Assembly (NCBI RefSeq): GCF_030247185.1
Contig: NC_080572.1
Location: 89,221,435-89,285,434 of the forward strand
Source of the DNA: Malaya genurostris
Taxonomy: Eukaryota > Arthropoda > Insecta > Diptera > Culicidae
Length of the DNA: 64,000 nt
Reading direction: 5' to 3'
The notes under the pieces were generated by a model. That model did no database searches, was not told the origin of the DNA, and saw only the letters and a list, made by a program, of their open reading frames with translations. Position numbers and translations under genes: made by a program. Shown one piece after another: positions 22,701-28,681 of the stretch (positions are counted from its first letter, which is position 1; every line of letters begins with the position of its first letter).

Positions 22701-25297
22701 CTGGTGCAGCTTGAAAACTTGCGTCCAGACAAAAGCATTTCTACCAGATTTAAATCTGAAAATGTCAAAGTGTCTACTGCATTTCTCCAAGCATCATTGC
22801 AGTATTCTAGTCAGAGCTCAGACTGGACATTGCAAACTCAATTATCACATGGCTACTATTCAACGTGCTGAGTATTATTCGTGTGATTTGTGTGAATGCG
22901 ATTATGGTACTTCATATCATCTGATATGTAACTGTTCCGCATTGACGCAACTACGTATCCGGGTTTTTGGTTCTTCATACATGGTTGAGTCTGTGTATGC
23001 GGATCTACAATTAATAGATATTCTCTCGTTTCTCACCCAATATGGTAAAGAGATATGAGTCAGAAGGGTTCATCGTTCTTCCTGGACTGAATGAATCCTT
23101 TCTGTATTCACCTTAAATAGGGTTTAGCAGATTGTTCGGCATCCTTTATGGGGTACCGAATTTACTTCTGCTCGTACATACTGCGAATCATTCTGCATTC
23201 TTCCGGGAATGCAGAATAGTGTCGCTTTTGTAAAATCTCTAAATTCTCTCGGGGTTGGAGGTTTTGTTAACTGTGCATCGTTCATCAGAAAGAACGCGCA
23301 TAGTAACAAACCTAAATAGGTTTTACAGCAGACTGTTCGGGACCACGTAGAGGTTCAGAATTTACTCCTGCTTCCACTAAATGTAATCCCCAGCAGATTG
23401 TTCAGCATCCCTTAGGGGTGCAAAATTTACTTCTGCTTTTTTGTGTTTTTGGGTCGTTAATTTTCCCCATCCTTCTAGTCCAAACCTTCCCTTCAATCCT
23501 TCCCTCTTATATATCGGGAAATTGATGCTAAAAACAAATTGATGACAAGGCACAAATCTCCAAATATCAAGGGGAACGTGCCATTTGAGCCAATTTGGAT
23601 CTTGATTTAACATTTTGTTTTAATTATGAAGAATTGGGAAGATATTTACTATAATCTTCATTCCTCTCTTTTTTACATTTAAAACTCAAGTTAGCAACTG
23701 TAAAATTTCTAAAGAGGTTGACATAGAATTAAAACATATTTAACGTAGAGGACAGTAGAAGGAATGATATATCCAAAATGGGCATTCTACCGATACAATT
23801 TGTGAACCACAAAACGAAACACCATGTGCCATTTATACTCCCTGTTGCCTTTACGAACATGGAACCGTGGATCGGAGTATCCGAAAATCTTGGCAGACTT
23901 TTCAAATTCAAACTGTATGAATCAATCTTCGCTCATCCAAAGCCATAGTAGACCTGCAAGTCGGTTATCTTGTTGTAACCATTTCCGAGAGTTTACGAAC
24001 TGCATTAGCCTTTTTCAAAACAAAAATTTCAATTTTTAAAAACAATTAGTAAGAAGCAAGAAAAGTATTACAAAAATCTTCCATAATTTAACTATTTCAC
24101 AACCCGCAATCTGACGCTTTGAAAGGCAAAATATAACTACAAAACACCAGTAAGTGAACCTAGCAAACGTGATTCTCAAATTAACACTAGCTGGCGGCTG
24201 AACAAATTTCAGACAATCGATGGACACTTACCAAAAACCAGATTCAAATCTATTCTCTCAGCTGATTTCGCAACAGAAGTTTTCCGACTGATGGCTTAAG
24301 CCCGACCGAGTGTTTGGTAACAAGCATAAACGCGTGACTTCCTACACACCCACCCAAACATTGCACAAAAGGGATCGTAAAATCGAACTGAATTGATTTA
24401 CAATTAGGCTTGTAGTAGGTACCACCAGTTAACACACGTAACATCCAGCGAAAACAGCAAAAGTACACCACAAAAATGCAGCCAGACAGCCTCAACCGAA
24501 GCCGCTGATTAGCACGAACGAAGCAACGAAAGGTGGCCGCAAGCCTAATAAATAAATAATGAATACTCTTATCAGTCATGTGATAAATAATGCCAAATTG
24601 CGCTGCTAGTCCATGGCAGCGAGCTAAGAGCGATATGAATGGTGCAATATGTTAGCAAGAAATGGCAGAAGGAAAAACCAGGGAGTTTCGCACAAATCAA
24701 GGTCGAATTTGTCTTTCCCATCCTTCCGATTTTACCAACATCTCCACCGCTGTCATGGACGAAATGAAAACGAACAAGGCCAAAGTTTCGAAACAACAGA
24801 CCGATTGGACGACATTCAATCGGTCACACGAAATGCACTTTCAAATCGCATTATTATTGGTATTATCAACATACGCAGGCGACACTTGCTTTCGGCTTCC
24901 CTGTTCCACCTTCGTGTACAGCTAGGCACTCGACAAAGTTTGTGCTCGTTTGCTCGGTTGTTTATCCACATATTGTTGCTAATTAAAATCATTCTTTGCT
25001 CAACATGCCTAATTGATTCCCCGGGGACTGAGAGTTTAAGTGTTGTACCGTTCTAAAATTATCCCCACCAGGAAGACACAAGCGTGTTAGTAAAAGCTAG
25101 CGATTACACTCCCGGAAGAATCACAAACAGCACAATTTGGCAGTAGACGGATGGATGAACAAAGAAAGGCACCTAGCACCACTAACCTTGTACACATCTC
25201 CGTAAGTTCCGGAGCCGATCTTGTGGATCAGCTCGTACTCGTCCTCCGGGTTGCGGCGGGAGATTCCGGAACTCAGTAAACTAGTTGCGTGGGCCAT
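1649..25297 (-). CDS. hppy: MAP4K3/5-family Ste20 kinase (happyhour ortholog), 13 coding exons, 3' end outside window
   Basis: Seen: 13 minus-strand exons join in phase with GT/AG ends: 25187-25297, 12190-12610, 12018-12116, 11656-11954, 11563-11593, 11399-11453, 3291-3444, 3088-3220, 2438-3020, 2182-2375, 2028-2122, 1838-1964, 1649-1775. They give 809 codons plus two bases. The kinase domain (residues about 24-290) has the glycine loop GSGTYGDV, K50, αC E66, HRD 139-141, DFG 159-161 and APE 184-186. S175 matches the activation-loop serine of human MAP4K3. A Ser/Pro-rich linker with a TPPVPPKR motif (444-451) leads to a CNH domain from about residue 475. Known: MAP4K3/hppy kinases act in amino-acid/TORC1, JNK and EGFR-related signalling. 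The final ~30-40 residues of the CNH domain are missing because the last exon lies left of the window. The first ATG is chosen because the MAHATSLLSSGISRRNPED start precedes the kinase as in the family and an in-phase donor follows. Confidence 0.93.
1838..1964 (-). CDS. hppy: hppy exon 12: CNH domain
   Basis: Reads LERDAILVCYDNVVQIVDVLG and SRLEFNFNINTI, matching the QLERDTILVC...KIVNLQG block of the family. The donor is GTAAAA. Confidence 0.9.
2028..2122 (-). CDS. hppy: hppy exon 11: CNH domain
   Basis: Reads TSSWFNSNAEDM through RPIKVHQ. The SSWF motif matches the MAP4K3 CNH domain. The donor is GTGAAT. Confidence 0.88.
2182..2375 (-). CDS. hppy: hppy exon 10: CNH domain
   Basis: CNH continuation YDPLNKFMLLKQCDWP and FEMIITPELEYPIVCVNVRR. 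Phase is 2 in and 1 out, with GTAAGT at the donor. Confidence 0.92.
2438..3020 (-). CDS. hppy: hppy exon 9: proline motif and first half of CNH domain
   Basis: The longest exon (583 nt). It has a TPPVPPKR proline motif, then NGLPPTPKVHMGACFSKVF, DTRDQHLLIGAEEGI, EQLFPRR and RNPYNGYKYLCGSLQS. This block order is typical of the citron homology domain of MAP4K3/5. Confidence 0.93.
3088..3220 (-). CDS. hppy: hppy exon 8: linker
   Basis: Reads QNGSCEDETQGKRRSMDQL through SLSDGDGSNEN and ends at GTAAGT. I chose the acceptor ATTCCAG at 3221. An alternative in-frame acceptor at 3236 would add five residues (HYQFQ) and leave a 55-bp intron. The choice rests on the better pyrimidine context only. Confidence 0.78.
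3291..3444 (-). CDS. hppy: hppy exon 7: acidic linker
   Basis: Reads RTLPLSNLPSEPL through YADIDNLNARFDKLNS. It has a TTTCTTTCAG acceptor and a GTAAGT donor, with phase 2 in and 0 out. It is separated from exon 6 by an intron of about 8 kb full of transposons. Confidence 0.85.
3500..5218. other. hppy intron 6, proximal part
   Basis: No exon seen. 4440-4780 holds a decayed stretch of the family-A tandem unit, recognisable by the motif GACTTCCGGTTCTG followed by an AATTACAGGGTG-like run. 4960-5215 is a simple GAATT/CTGAA-rich stretch. Confidence 0.35.
5227..5485. mobile_element. hAT-type MITE, 8-bp duplication TTCAGAAC
   Basis: Ends CAGAGATGCC and GGCATCTCTG are inverted. TTCAGAAC flanks both sides (5219-5226, 5486-5493). 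An 8-bp duplication with CAGAG ends fits the hAT superfamily. The interior is dense in TCTGTAAA/TCTGCA words. A relative lies inverted at 36338-36633. Confidence 0.8.
5526..5779. mobile_element. TIR MITE with ~60-bp arms
   Basis: The left arm, starting CGACGTGAAAATTTCATAAG, pairs with the right arm ending in ...AAAATGTTCACGTCG, through the shared block CTTTGTTTACTTTCT. The flank CTTT may be a 4-bp duplication. A sister copy is at 56891-57145, flanked by AGTT. Confidence 0.65.
6090..7253 (+). mobile_element. ORF1-only non-LTR retroposon (half-LINE-like), full length with target duplication
   Basis: Starts CAGTTCGC at 6091, an initiator-like 5' end shared by the second copy. It carries one intact gag-like ORF and ends in AATAAAAATATC...AAATAAAT with no reverse transcriptase. 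It is flanked by AGAAGTTTTTCT (6078-6089) and AGACGTTTTTCT (7254-7265). The paralogous repeat at 39190-39215 carries that site once, uninterrupted, which proves the borders. Confidence 0.75.
6202..7224 (+). CDS. LINE ORF1/gag-like nucleic-acid-binding protein, 340 aa
   Basis: Intact ORF with a conserved central segment (IPSYVTFGQDTRIPC) followed by a zinc knuckle, CQYCQKAVHYGKPC. This is an exact C-X2-C-X4-H-X4-C CCHC motif at about residues 184-197. The segment AIEVHVHDLPSSVNDSYIRK (about 100-119) looks like the RNA-binding fold typical of I/R1/Loa-type ORF1 proteins. The C-terminal 130 residues are Ser/Thr/Asn/Pro-rich and end in a basic tail. Known: such proteins coat LINE RNA. Inferred: here it serves a nonautonomous element. 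Being open in an otherwise decayed region suggests recent insertion. Confidence 0.72.
   Translation: MSEPNEKKLPPTRKNTIVVDFRQCKIRPSIRELEGLLKEQMHLDIKRVHLHQCNKTNNVTYIQFYKELDAIQFAKDNNIVHYVELENIKYNIPVYMEDSAIEVHVHDLPSSVNDSYIRKIMPQYGEILSIEKKRKNFFPGILNSVRLLRMRLRRPIPSYVTFGQDTRIPCKSLVTLDNHMATCQYCQKAVHYGKPCDKPDKETTIPKDNGASFTPTPSNPSTPVTVTNNREVSPSTKPSNVSPIEQSTPAAINSLPSNQPATANNVQQGASTATSNEKKTEIDNNTIDAAMDDETNHERSAPQSSQEENGSSSPPRKKVTTRSNSKKIIQKIGHVKLVRK
7880..8340 (+). pseudogene. DD34D mariner transposase relic
   Basis: Fragments HRYVTMDGTWIHYFTP and, further right, FNSNEEAIARCETYFKAKDKSFY match the first catalytic block and the C-terminus of mariner transposases. Stops and deletions lie between them. It is related to the mariner split between 14580 and 19340. 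Confidence 0.7.
8389..8654. mobile_element. TIR MITE with ~45-bp arms
   Basis: ATCATATCTCGGTTGATTTT at the left is the near-exact inverse of the right end, and the arm continues through GGCGTATAAGCAAGTGACAG. A second copy lies at 36051-36321. No clear target duplication. Confidence 0.7.
8910..9894 (-). mobile_element. second, decayed copy of the ORF1-only retroposon
   Basis: On the minus strand it begins CAGTTCGCTTTCA at 9894, the same 5' end as the copy at 6090. It runs through recognisable ORF1 segments (SPVTYDNH, QPCDKLGKNTTISKDNDASF) and ends near AAAAAATAAATAATTT with no reverse transcriptase sequence. Frameshifts and deletions break the ORF. The shared start and the shared absence of ORF2 argue that ORF1-only is the true structure of the family. 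Confidence 0.68.
9900..11390. other. hppy intron 6, distal part
   Basis: No exon or confident repeat recognised. Small open frames here lack family signatures. Confidence 0.3.
11399..11453 (-). CDS. hppy: hppy exon 6: Ser/Pro linker
   Basis: TTTGCAG acceptor and GTGAGT donor. In the phase set by exon 5 it reads KPSLERERSSSPETLPSD and ends two bases into a codon. The first base of exon 7 completes that codon as Met. Confidence 0.82.
11563..11593 (-). CDS. hppy: hppy exon 5: 31-nt microexon
   Basis: A TTTTTAG acceptor and GTAAGC donor bracket 31 nt that read AVAIGPQRIT. This resembles the VAVPHRIHS segment just after the kinase domain of vertebrate MAP4K3. The 31-nt length is needed to bring exon 6 into its open, Ser/Pro-rich frame. 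Confidence 0.8.
11656..11954 (-). CDS. hppy: hppy exon 4: kinase C-lobe
   Basis: Begins with the split glutamate of ELAELQPPMFD and includes LTKNPKKRPTAERLLQH, the conserved end of the C-lobe. It ends in an acidic HDFEEEG before GTAAGT, so the phase after it is 0. Confidence 0.92.
12018..12116 (-). CDS. hppy: hppy exon 3: TPYWMAPE segment
   Basis: Encodes TPYWMAPEVAAVERKGGYN through GITAI. It is 99 nt, preserves phase 1, and is flanked by short introns of 73 and 63 bp. Confidence 0.93.
12190..12610 (-). CDS. hppy: hppy exon 2: kinase N-lobe to DFG and activation loop
   Basis: Acceptor TTTTTTCAG precedes GCGAAG; the donor is GTGAGT. It encodes AAIKVIK (K50), HRDIKGAN and ADFGVSAQ and stops inside the glycine codon of SFIG. 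It follows exon 1 in phase and matches the MAP4K family continuously. Confidence 0.93.
12905..13455 (+). pseudogene. ITmD37E-type mariner transposase relic
   Basis: With many stops, the plus strand still reads ILGILNSTVSGIIKRFEKSS, AGLRTFKV, DQTYVKANYNQ and FWWDLAFCHYTKDVV. These match in order the helix-turn-helix, first-Asp and second-Asp (FWPDLASCHY) blocks of mosquito DD37E mariners. Confidence 0.6.
13918..14104 (-). mobile_element. tRNA-like SINE
   Basis: Minus strand 14095-14026 folds as a full tRNA-like cloverleaf. It has a 6/7-pair acceptor stem, an A-box GTGGCGAAATGGTAGCGC, an anticodon stem TATGC/GCATA around loop ACGGAAT, and a B-box GGTTCGAGTCCTG. A non-tRNA tail (CATCTTTTCTGTTAGTTTTT...) follows. 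The same tail recurs at 14447-14530 and 42890-42985, so this is a SINE rather than a working tRNA. Position 33 is C rather than the near-universal U. Confidence 0.6.
14415..14573. repeat. small inverted-repeat element around a SINE tail
   Basis: 14415-14451 and 14536-14573 are imperfect inverted copies of about 37 nt (a GGCTTTA-GTCAAAACTAAAATT core). They enclose the SINE tail seen at 13918-13985. Confidence 0.5.
14575..14872 (+). pseudogene. DD34D mariner transposase relic, left part
   Basis: Reads HRYVTMDEKWILHFTPESKR, then LPHLPYSPDLAPSDYWLFAD, the classical first-Asp and third-Asp (DLAPSDYWLF) blocks. The middle with the second Asp is deleted. The sequence resumes at 19208 after an inserted 4.3-kb element. 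Confidence 0.8.
15025..16040 (+). mobile_element. ITmD37E mariner, 3'-truncated
   Basis: The 5' region has a terminal-repeat-like CAGTCCCAGAAAGTATGG about 155 bp before the transposase start. The element is cut just before its third catalytic residue and joined to a family-A repeat near 16060. Confidence 0.65.
15182..16011 (+). pseudogene. DD37E mariner transposase, truncated
   Basis: Starts MRGLSEEQRRKIVYK, with an early TAG and one frameshift near 15350. It then runs open to 16011. First Asp: IMDDETYVKLDY. Second Asp: FWPDVASCHYSK. Exactly 37 residues after the second Asp the expected Glu (family RPVERFW) reads Leu (RPVLR) and a stop follows. The catalytic triad is therefore incomplete and the protein should be inactive. 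Confidence 0.8.
16060..18130. repeat. family-A dispersed repeat with diverged internal tandem units
   Basis: Begins with AATCCACCTAGTAGTG. It contains several diverged copies of a ~150-bp unit with the words CGGTTCAACCATCTCTGAG, AAAATTGAGTG, AAATGAAAGGTCTTA and GACTTCCGGTT. It ends near a CTTTCTATATAAGAAAG palindrome and CCACTTAGTGG. The borders are approximate. Non-coding. Confidence 0.5.
18933..19169. mobile_element. 237-bp MITE with 9-bp duplication ATCATCGGC
   Basis: Inverted ends CAATGTGATAGAAATAGG / CCGGTTTATATCACATTG continue about 45 bp imperfectly (GGTGGGG shared). They are flanked by ATCATCGGC at 18924-18932 and 19170-19178. It is inserted close to the right end of the 4.3-kb element. 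Confidence 0.75.
19208..19345 (+). pseudogene. DD34D mariner transposase relic, right part
   Basis: EIAECEVYFEAEDKSFF continues the mariner frame interrupted at 14872; it matches the family C-terminus (EAYFEAKDKSFY). Confidence 0.72.
19584..23058 (+). pseudogene. LINE ORF2 (endonuclease-RT-RNase H), broken
   Basis: Endonuclease pieces VRVARINLQ, CSAYLPHNQPSPSDD, DINAHHIIWGSTDINSRGSD and LSDHKY run to about 20230. A linker has PWWNAELARLRKLCRRAW. RT motifs are YKSPGKDGVFP, RPISLR, HAYQRGKST, FLDIEGAFDN, CPQCGVLSPLLWN and FADDY (21545-21560), so the catalytic DD is kept. RNase H (21892-23058) keeps YTDGS, FQAEIYA, CSDSQAAL and VPGHSGITGNE, but the fourth acid is Glu rather than Asp. Stops and frameshifts (e.g. 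19617, 20835, 20980, 21430, 21700) make it non-functional. Confidence 0.85.
23126..23437 (+). repeat. three ~46-bp repeats in the LINE 3' UTR
   Basis: 23126-23172, 23327-23372 and 23392-23437 share AGCAGAYTGTTC...AATTTACTYCTGCT. Their ends can pair (AGCAG...CTGCT), giving short hairpins. The first two are preceded by TAAATAGG. Confidence 0.7.
23615..25100. other. hppy intron 1, 5' part
   Basis: No exon or named repeat recognised; small open frames lack family signatures. Confidence 0.3.
25187..25297 (-). CDS. hppy: hppy exon 1: start codon and glycine-rich loop
   Basis: Thirty-seven codons from ATG (25297-25295) to ...GTYGDVYK, ending at a GTTAGT donor (25186-25181). The ATP-binding loop GSGTYGDV lies at residues 28-35. 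Splice phase is 0. Confidence 0.9.
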
Positions 25298-25579
25298 TTT
25301 GTCAACATTTTTTTCTGCTCCTCGCCTCCAGCCAGCCTGATGGAGCAGCAGCAGCTTTACGATGCCAAATACCTTTTGGTTCACTTGCCCCCTTTACTTC
25401 AACCGAACTAGACACTAGATCCTTTAAACTTCACACTATCCCGTAGGATGGCCTATTTTTGCCGATATACGTCTACCAGGCAACAGCAGAAGCAGCTGCA
25501 GTAATTAGCTGAAACTGTTCTTAATTTGTTAATTCCGCGTTACACACCTCTGTATCGTGCACTCTTGCGAATGAAATTT

Positions 25580-25605
25580 TTCTCCAACTGACTGAACACT
25601 CTGCT
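25580..25605 (-). promoter_or_regulatory. candidate hppy initiator
   Basis: On the minus strand, about 300 bases upstream of the hppy start codon, TCAGTCAGT matches the arthropod initiator TCAGT twice. No TATA box is evident. This is motif evidence only. Confidence 0.25.
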
Positions 25606-26033
25606 GACGATTGACAGAAAGCTGTTTTGACATTAGAATTCGTTTCGATTCAACGTCACAAAAAAGCCAAAAAGGGGAATATTATTCTCTACACAATGGT
25701 TGTTGTATTTGCTAGATCAAAAAGAACAAAATTACACGCAATGAGTTGAGTAGCTAATAATGCGAACAAACGAGAAATCTCACATTATCGGGAGCTTTAT
25801 TAGTGTACAAAAGTTTTCAACGCATGTTCGTTTTAATTTTCATTGTTGAATAATTAAGACAGACAACTGTAGATATATGTCAGTTTCTGACCTCCTTATG
25901 ATTAGTTGCAATTTGTGTTTGTGGAACACATCTCTATTTTCTATATAGGGGTGCAAATCAGAAGCTCAAGGAAAAATACACGTATAGAAATGTGGTCAAC
26001 TTTTAAACACTTACAGCTCAGTCTATTTTGTAT

Positions 26034-26085
26034 ATAAAGACGAACCAGCCACTGGCTGAAAGTCTCTTTAATAAAGAAAACTAAA
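26034..26085 (+). repeat. 52-bp insert between 11-bp direct repeats
   Basis: CTATTTTGTAT occurs at 26023-26033 and 26086-26096. The insert holds the hairpin AGCCACTGGCT, then GAAAGTCTCTTTAATAAAG. It could be a minimal retroposon remnant. Confidence 0.45.
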
Positions 26086-26121
26086 CTATTTTGTATCAAT
26101 TATTAATATTATTTCATCATT

Positions 26122-26375
26122 TGTTTTACGTTCGGTCTGACGGGGTGGCCGTGATAATACGGTTATATGAATTAACGCGAACGTACATAATGAAATAAAA
26201 CTTTATTGACTTAACATAGAACAAATTAAAATGCGTGTATAAAGCGCGATGGCGCGAACTAACTAACTGACTGACTGCCGGATGTACATCAACTGGCAAC
26301 AGCTTGACTGCTACCAGAGAGCACGGCGTTGGTAGCGATCGATTGATCACTAGGGATGTTCATTTGTTCCCAACA
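26122..26375 (-). mobile_element. 3' LTR of a Ty3-type retrotransposon
   Basis: On the minus strand it starts TGTTGGGAAC directly after the purine tract AAGCGAGGAGA that follows the pol stop codon. It contains TCAATAAAG as a polyadenylation signal and ends near ...CGTAAAACA. The 5' border is firm; the 3' border rests only on a terminal CA. Confidence 0.62.
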
Positions 26376-26384
26376 TCTCCTCGC

Positions 26385-26960
26385 TTAATACAGCTGGTAA
26401 GGGTCGAACCTGACCGGTGGTCTTCGCAGACGGGAAGAGCGCCGAGGTACATGTGCTACTTCAACTGTTGTGACTGGCTGATCATCAGGATTCATACCCA
26501 ATGCAGATGGTGGTGATGGAACTGTCTGATCTAGCTGTGCTGGTGTAACTTGTAATGGCGTAGACTGATCAAAAGATACTACGACTGGAGTAGGTAATGT
26601 TGGGACGTGACTTCTTGTAGTTGGTTGCTGATTTGGCTTTGGTATATTCCAGGATTGAAGAAAAATGTCCAACGGTAACTGCTGTGTGGATAACCTTGGT
26701 AGCTTTGGAACAGGTGGTGTCTCGTCATCAACATTACTTCGGCTGCGCAATTGATTTATATGCGACCGAATCATGCGTCTATTTTCAACCCAAACGTTGT
26801 AAAGTACGCTTCCGACTCGCTCCAGAATCACTCCAGGTACCCATCTCCATGAATTATTTGAATGCAGCTTCGCATAGACTAATGATCCTTTTTCAAATGA
26901 TCTTGTGCCAGGAAGATCGGTTATTTCTCGAACTAATGGTGGTCGAAGTAAATCAAGACT
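26385..26960 (-). pseudogene. Ty3-type integrase C-terminus, fragment
   Basis: The minus strand reads PPLVREITDLPGTRSF, KGSLVYAKLHSNNSWRW, then VPGVILERVGSVLYNV, the GPY/F-like module of integrase C-termini. A long Pro/Ser-rich tail ends RRSSRLRRPPVRFDPYQLY and a stop, just before the purine tract and LTR. Everything upstream (protease, RT, most of integrase) is missing, so this is the 3' tip of one element. Confidence 0.75.
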
Positions 26961-27319
26961 GGTTCGACTGTGTTGTATATTTTCGATCGTAATCTGTTAA
27001 AATCTGTAGAAATCTGTGAATTTTGAAAAAATCTGTGTTCTGTACCACAGAATCTGTGCGGCAAAATAGACAAAAATATCTGTGGTTTTACAGAAAAATC
27101 TGTGGGTATGGTAACTCTGCTGGTGACTGACATTAGCAAACCTATCGCGGAAATGATATTAGTAGCAAATCAAAGGAGCCCTGTTAGAGTACAAGCGCGA
27201 AATCTGCTCAGCTTTTCAACATTTGATGCAAATAGTAGAAACATTTGAAATAACAAATTTTTCTTTCAGAGGAGAGGTGAGAGGAGCTAAAAATAATCAA
27301 GTATCAATCATTATTAAAC

Positions 27320-28672
27320 CACAGACTAACAGACAAGACACTCAAATTAGATTCTTCAATCATTTTAACGGTCTTTTCGAATATTCATGTGTCATGATGG
27401 CGCCACGTTACCCTATCAAAAACATCCTGTCTGTCATCTAGACTGTGTTTATTTTTTTTATTTACCAACAGAGTTGCCATTCATACAGAATTACCTGTAA
27501 TGTATTGATTTGTATACGTCCATGCGAATTTCATGCAGGATACAGATTTAATACATATTGCCAAAACTATATACATAAATTGTGCCTACTTCTCATCCTC
27601 CAACGCAATACAAAATCGAACACGTTTTGTTACAATATTCACTTGCTTCTGGTCTGCCGCCACTTAATTTCGGGTGAGAACTACCAACACAATAAAAAAT
27701 AGTCTAGATGAACAACCTTGAGTCAAATAAATGGTTACCTTCCAACATCGCGAAAAAGTTAAATATATTATCAACGTAATCCAATAATTTATTGTGACGA
27801 TTCATTTTCAAATATTTTGATGAAATCAGGCATCCCTGCAAGCAGAGATGTCTATCTCCTCTGTGTGACGAAGAGCAAGCAAAATTTCTCCCCTCGCACT
27901 GACAACTTCAACGAGAGCTCTTCTCTTTCACATTTATACACCACTGTTGTGTAAAGTGTACACGCATCATGAGTGCGTTTGTTTATTTCTTTTTACCTCT
28001 TCCACTGAATCGCACCAAAGTGCTAGAGCATTAGCTAATAAATTCTCTAAGGTGGATGCAGATACTTTCACAGAGGTGTACACGCCGGTGAGCACTCTGC
28101 TGCATGGTTTTCGTAGATGAAGCTTGGACACGCAAAATCAGCAAAATAAAACAATTTATCGTAAAATTTTCGGTTTACCTTGCAAATTTTTCATAGCAAG
28201 GCCAGATCTACTCTCTATTAATTGAAGTTCACAGAAGTGTTCGCTCACCATCACGCGCCAGTGGTCACTTGGGTGTATTTAGACGAGAGCGAGTGTGAGC
28301 GATTCATGCGAAGGGAATGTGTTTCACTCGCGCCAGCTGCTTCAACCACAAGCACACACTCAAATGCTGTCTATTCGACACTGAGAAGAAGTGCGCTTTC
28401 CTCTTTGTGCGGTGCTTCGTTTTTTGCATCCTCGGTGTGGCAAAAATCTGACTCTAGCGTGTATCTCTCTGGTGAAATGCCATCTCTGCCTGCAAGCAGC
28501 TGATCGGTGTTGACAAACGAGGGGAAACCAACTAGCAAAAAAAACTTGTACATAACACAAGGGGTGTGCAGATAGTAAATAGTTCGCGCAGTACAATATA
28601 GGTGGAACTAGTGCATCACAAAAAATTATTTTCATAAGAATTTACTCATACTGTCATGTCTGTTAGTCTGTG
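27320..28672 (-). mobile_element. P-like nonautonomous element, copy 4, 7-bp duplication ATTAAAC
   Basis: The ends CACAGACTAACAGACA... are inverted, and ATTAAAC flanks at 27313-27319 and 28673-28679. It is inverted relative to the three copies at 34181, 40605 and 41340. A hAT MITE (27843-28488) interrupts it; without that and its duplicated 8 bp it is about 700 bp. Non-coding. Confidence 0.82.
27843..28488. mobile_element. hAT-type MITE, 8-bp duplication CCTGCAAG, nested
   Basis: Ends CAGAGATG and CATCTCTG, with CCTGCAAG duplicated at 27835-27842 and 28489-28496. The uninterrupted site is visible in the sister P-like copies (e.g. CTTGCAGG at 34359-34366). Confidence 0.82.
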
Positions 28673-28681
28673 ATTAAACTA

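Larger units (their letters stand above)
19570..23610 (+). mobile_element. non-LTR retrotransposon with RNase H, missing ORF1
   Basis: Endonuclease, reverse transcriptase and RNase H lie in order, followed by a 3' UTR with three dispersed ~46-bp repeats. The RT + RNase H order and the CDLC...CDYGTSYHLICNCS tail fit I/Loa-type LINEs. ORF1 is absent and the left border abuts unrelated DNA, so the copy is 5'-truncated. It sits antisense in hppy intron 1. Confidence 0.85.
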
